Positions 23,131-24,727 of a stretch of DNA of 24,727 bases are shown here, in pieces. A program made the position numbers and the translations under genes. Each line of letters begins with the position of its first letter. Position 1 is the first letter of the stretch. Below the pieces are notes generated by a model. That model had not been told where the DNA came from and made no database searches. It saw nothing but the letters and a program-made list of their open reading frames with translations. Source of the DNA: CAZVCJ01 sp964625745 (GTDB taxonomy: Bacteria; Chloroflexota; Anaerolineae; VGOG01); contig CAZVCJ010000048.1 in the NCBI GenBank assembly GCA_964625745.1, forward strand, positions 1 to 24,727, written 5' to 3'.

Positions 23131-23226
23131 GAGCCCTTCGGCAGGCTCAGGACAGGCTCACGGCGAAGCCTCAGGGCACTGGCTGGGCCGGGCTGAGGCT
23201 TCGTCCTGAGGCTCAGCCCGAAGGGA
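23131..23226. repeat. Imperfect palindromic repeat rich in CTTCGG/GCTCAG, overlapping the oppF-like 3' end
   Basis: The left half (23131-23176, GAGCCCTTCGGCAGGCTCAGGAC... GCGAAGCCTCAGGG) and the right half (23191-23226) are inverted relatives, sharing CCTTCGG, GGCTCAGGAC and GAAGCCTCAG. Such CTTCGGCAGGCTCAGGACAGG strings are common dispersed repeats in environmental genomes including Chloroflexota. The right edge runs into the ATPase gene at 23213 and supplies its stop codon. Confidence 0.75.
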
Positions 23227-24247
23227 CGCCTGTCAGCTCCAACTCCTCCGCACGATGGCAGCTCACGAAATGATCCGGCGCGATTTGCCGCAGAGCCGGC
23301 TCCTCCGTTTCACAACGATCTATCCGGTACTGGCAGCGCGGGTGGAAATAGCAGCCGCTGGGCGGATTAGCCGGATCGGCCACATCCCCAGGTAGCACGA
23401 TCGCCTCCGTGCGTAGCCGGGGGTCGGGCTTGGGAACAGCCGAAAGCAACGCTTCGGTATAGGGATGCTGGGGATTGATGAACAACTCCTCCGTCGTGGC
23501 ACTCTCCACCAGCTTGCCCACATACATCACGGCCACCCGATCGCTGATGTGCTCGACCACGCTGAGATCGTGCGAGATGAACAAATAGGTGAGGTGAAAC
23601 TGCTCCTGGAGGTTCTGAAGCAAGTTGAGGATCTGCGCCTGGATAGAGACATCCAGGGCCGACACTGGCTCATCACAGACGACGAGTTGAGGATTGAGGG
23701 CCAGGGCGCGGGCGACACCAATGCGCTGGCGTTGGCCGCCGCTGAAGGCGTGAGGGTAGCGGCTCATGTACTCCGATCGCAGCCCCACCACCTTCAAGAG
23801 TTCGGCTACCCGGTCTCTTAACTCGTTCCCATGAGCGACCCCGTTGACCAACAGTGGCTCGCCCACGATCTGCAACAGCGTCATCCGAGGGTTGAGGGAG
23901 GAATAGGGATCCTGGAAGATCAGTTGCATATTCTGGCGCAACTGCTTGACCTGCTGCTTTTCCAGGGTGGGAATGTTGACCCTCCCCAGGTTGCGGTCGG
24001 CAAACCACACCTCTCCAGCAGTGGGTTCATAAGCGCGCAGGATCACCCGCGCAGTTGTTGTCTTGCCACACCCACTCTCGCCGACCAGACCCAGTGTCTC
24101 TCCCTCCCGGATGTAGAAACTCACGCCGTCCACCGCTCTGACGTAGCCGACCAGTTTGGACCGGAAGAAGCCGCGCTCAATGGGAAAGTGCATTTTCAGA
24201 CCTTTCACCTCAAGCAGCAACTGGTTACGCCATACGTTTTCGGTCAT
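23213..24247 (-). CDS. ABC transporter ATP-binding protein, OppF/DppF type
   Basis: This 344-residue ATPase is the second energising subunit of the importer. It has Walker A GESGCGKT (56-63), Q-loop FQDPYSSLNPRMT, signature FSGGQRQRIGVARALALNP, Walker B LVVCDEPVSALDVS, H-loop ISHDLSVV and the C-terminal SGCYFHPRCQYR Opp signature. Unlike many Opp operons, it lies upstream of the binding protein, apart from the OppD-type gene by three genes. The ATG at 24247 has only a weak GAGAAGAG site. The final residues (Val-Pro-Ser-Gly) and the TGA stop at 23213-23215 fall in the palindromic repeat at 23131-23226, so the original tail may have been replaced when the repeat inserted. Confidence 0.93.
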   Translation of the reverse strand: MTENVWRNQLLLEVKGLKMHFPIERGFFRSKLVGYVRAVDGVSFYIREGETLGLVGESGCGKTTTARVILRAYEPTAGEVWFADRNLGRVNIPTLEKQQVKQLRQNMQLIFQDPYSSLNPRMTLLQIVGEPLLVNGVAHGNELRDRVAELLKVVGLRSEYMSRYPHAFSGGQRQRIGVARALALNPQLVVCDEPVSALDVSIQAQILNLLQNLQEQFHLTYLFISHDLSVVEHISDRVAVMYVGKLVESATTEELFINPQHPYTEALLSAVPKPDPRLRTEAIVLPGDVADPANPPSGCYFHPRCQYRIDRCETEEPALRQIAPDHFVSCHRAEELELTGVPSG

Positions 24248-24273
24248 CTCTTCTCACTCTTTCTGTACGGTGA

Positions 24274-24603
24274 TCAGGCTATCAGCAGATGTCCAGCGTA
24301 TGCTGCGCCCAGGACCAACGCCTCAATGGCGAACACCTTCGCCACGAATGCGGCTGGCCGCCGCCGCTCGGCCAACTTGCGAAAATCCGCTTCGGAGGCC
24401 AACACGAATAGCAACCATGCGAGGCCCAGGATGACAGTGCCAAACCTATCTACGGCTATTAATGCCCAGCGATTCAATCTAAGCGCCATGATGGGCAGAT
24501 CAATCAAGACAACAGTCCTCAGCCACAACGCCGCCCAAAGCGACAGAGCCACGGAGGTGAACCAGAGTGCATACCCAAGAACGATCCGGACTATCCGCTT
24601 CAT
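24274..24603 (-). CDS. Small membrane protein, function unknown
   Basis: This 109-residue protein is mostly hydrophobic. Three helices are visible: about 6-28 (RIVLGYALWFTSVALSLWAAL), about 46-68 (WALIAVDRFGTVILGLAWLLFV) and about 86-108 (VAKVFAIEALVLGAAYAGHLLI). A charged loop, EADFRKLAERRRPAA, lies between the second and third, so it should face the cytoplasm. I do not recognise a family. GAGGTGAGGG immediately precedes the ATG at 24603, and the oppF-like gene starts 26 nt after its stop, so it may be the first gene of the transporter transcript. It may have nothing to do with transport. The hydrophobic pattern and ribosome site argue that it is real. Confidence 0.65.
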   Translation of the reverse strand: MKRIVRIVLGYALWFTSVALSLWAALWLRTVVLIDLPIMALRLNRWALIAVDRFGTVILGLAWLLFVLASEADFRKLAERRRPAAFVAKVFAIEALVLGAAYAGHLLIA

Positions 24604-24644
24604 CCCTCACCTCAACGCAACCATCGCATCACATTGGACGAATT

Positions 24645-24665
24645 AAACAAACGAGGTGTTTGTTT
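24645..24665. promoter_or_regulatory. 21-bp palindrome near the start of the minus-strand operon (candidate operator)
   Basis: AAACAAAC (24645-24652) and its exact complement GTTTGTTT (24658-24665) surround GAGGT. The site is about 42-62 bases upstream of the membrane-protein ATG and begins right after a candidate -10 box, a typical repressor position. It does not look like the Gammaproteobacterial KdgR motif. No regulator is present nearby. Confidence 0.45.
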
Positions 24666-24666
24666 G

Positions 24667-24695
24667 ATAATTTCAGGGAATGTTTAGCGACGCAA
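24667..24695 (-). promoter_or_regulatory. Weak candidate promoter for the transporter operon
   Basis: On the minus strand TTGCGT (24690-24695) and AATTAT (24667-24672) are 17 bases apart. The matches are weak (about 3/6 and 4/6), but the spacing is ideal, and the site sits immediately upstream of the 24645-24665 palindrome and within an AT-rich stretch. The upstream gene, if any, lies outside the window. Confidence 0.3.
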
Positions 24696-24704
24696 ATCGC
24701 GTCG
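24688..24704. repeat. Short dyad CGACGC / GCGTCG
   Basis: A perfect 6+6 inverted repeat with a five-base spacer overlaps the candidate -35 box. It may be a second operator half, or part of a hairpin ending a gene beyond the right edge. Nothing else in 24604-24727 looks coding. Confidence 0.35.
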
Positions 24705-24727
24705 AATAAGTCTTTGCCGCTTTTTGT

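Noticed and set aside
21791..23209. 472-codon plus-strand open frame opposite the binding protein
   Set aside because: It is antisense to a gene with a clear Tat/lipobox signal and SBP_bac_5 motifs. Its product has no recognisable motif, and the end simply translates the 23131-23226 repeat.
8907..23226. CRISPR-like array
   Set aside because: The repeats are isolated palindromes of different sequence, not regularly spaced direct repeats with unique spacers.
24645..24665. KdgR-type operator
   Set aside because: The spacing and bases differ from the Gammaproteobacterial KdgR motif as I know it, and no IclR-family gene is in the window. It is kept only as a generic candidate operator.

Overview
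The window reads as a chromosomal segment from a Chloroflexota-type bacterium, probably Anaerolineae-like. This is an inference from the Tat-exported lipoprotein with a Pro/Thr-rich linker, the moderately high GC content, and several short palindromic repeats of kinds common in that phylum. No rRNA or other phylogenetic marker is present. Every credible gene lies on the minus strand, so transcription runs from the right edge (about 24.7 kb) to the left edge.

Right part (24.7-17.4 kb): uptake. After a possible promoter with palindromes (24645-24704) come a small membrane protein, an OppF/DppF-type ATPase, a 684-residue Tat/lipobox solute-binding protein, two permeases (OppB- and OppC-type) and an OppD-type ATPase. 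The family is peptide/nickel (Opp/Dpp). Members of it also import oligosaccharides, and the neighbours make oligouronides the likely cargo.

Middle (17.06-14.17 kb): a B12-binding-type radical SAM protein followed 14 nt later by a uroporphyrinogen-decarboxylase-superfamily protein. Their role is unknown.

Left part (14.1 kb to 1): catabolism of pectin or rhamnogalacturonan fragments. In transcription order: a GH4 uronidase-type enzyme; an 860-residue unassigned protein that may be a new carbohydrate-active enzyme; an aldo/keto reductase with a C-terminal cysteine-rich Fe-S region; GH105 unsaturated uronyl hydrolase; GH28 polygalacturonase-type hydrolase; a DUF296/PPC protein; a second GH105; an IolB-type isomerase; KduD dehydrogenase; a PL22-like beta-propeller; PL22 oligogalacturonate lyase; and a truncated amidohydrolase. 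Several junctions overlap (ATGA or TAATG) or are 1 nt apart, so translation is probably coupled.

Inferred pathway: imported oligogalacturonides and unsaturated rhamnogalacturonan disaccharides are cut in the cytoplasm by Ogl, GH28, GH105 and GH4. The resulting 4-deoxy-5-keto-uronate is isomerised, probably by the IolB-type protein because no KduI is present, and reduced by KduD to 2-keto-3-deoxygluconate. KDG kinase, aldolase and a regulator are not in the window. None of the depolymerases carries an export signal, so this is a scavenging locus for fragments made outside the cell.

Non-coding content is mostly repeats: a 128-bp terminal-inverted-repeat element at 8907-9034 that supplies the stop codon of the reductase, palindromic repeats at 17135-17200, 20663-20811 and 23131-23226 (the last supplies the oppF-like stop codon), hairpins at 17257-17328 and 20853-20884, and operator-like palindromes at 23029-23047 and 24645-24665. 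The 196-bp gap at 2995-3189 holds no gene or clear signal. No tRNA, rRNA or CRISPR array was seen.
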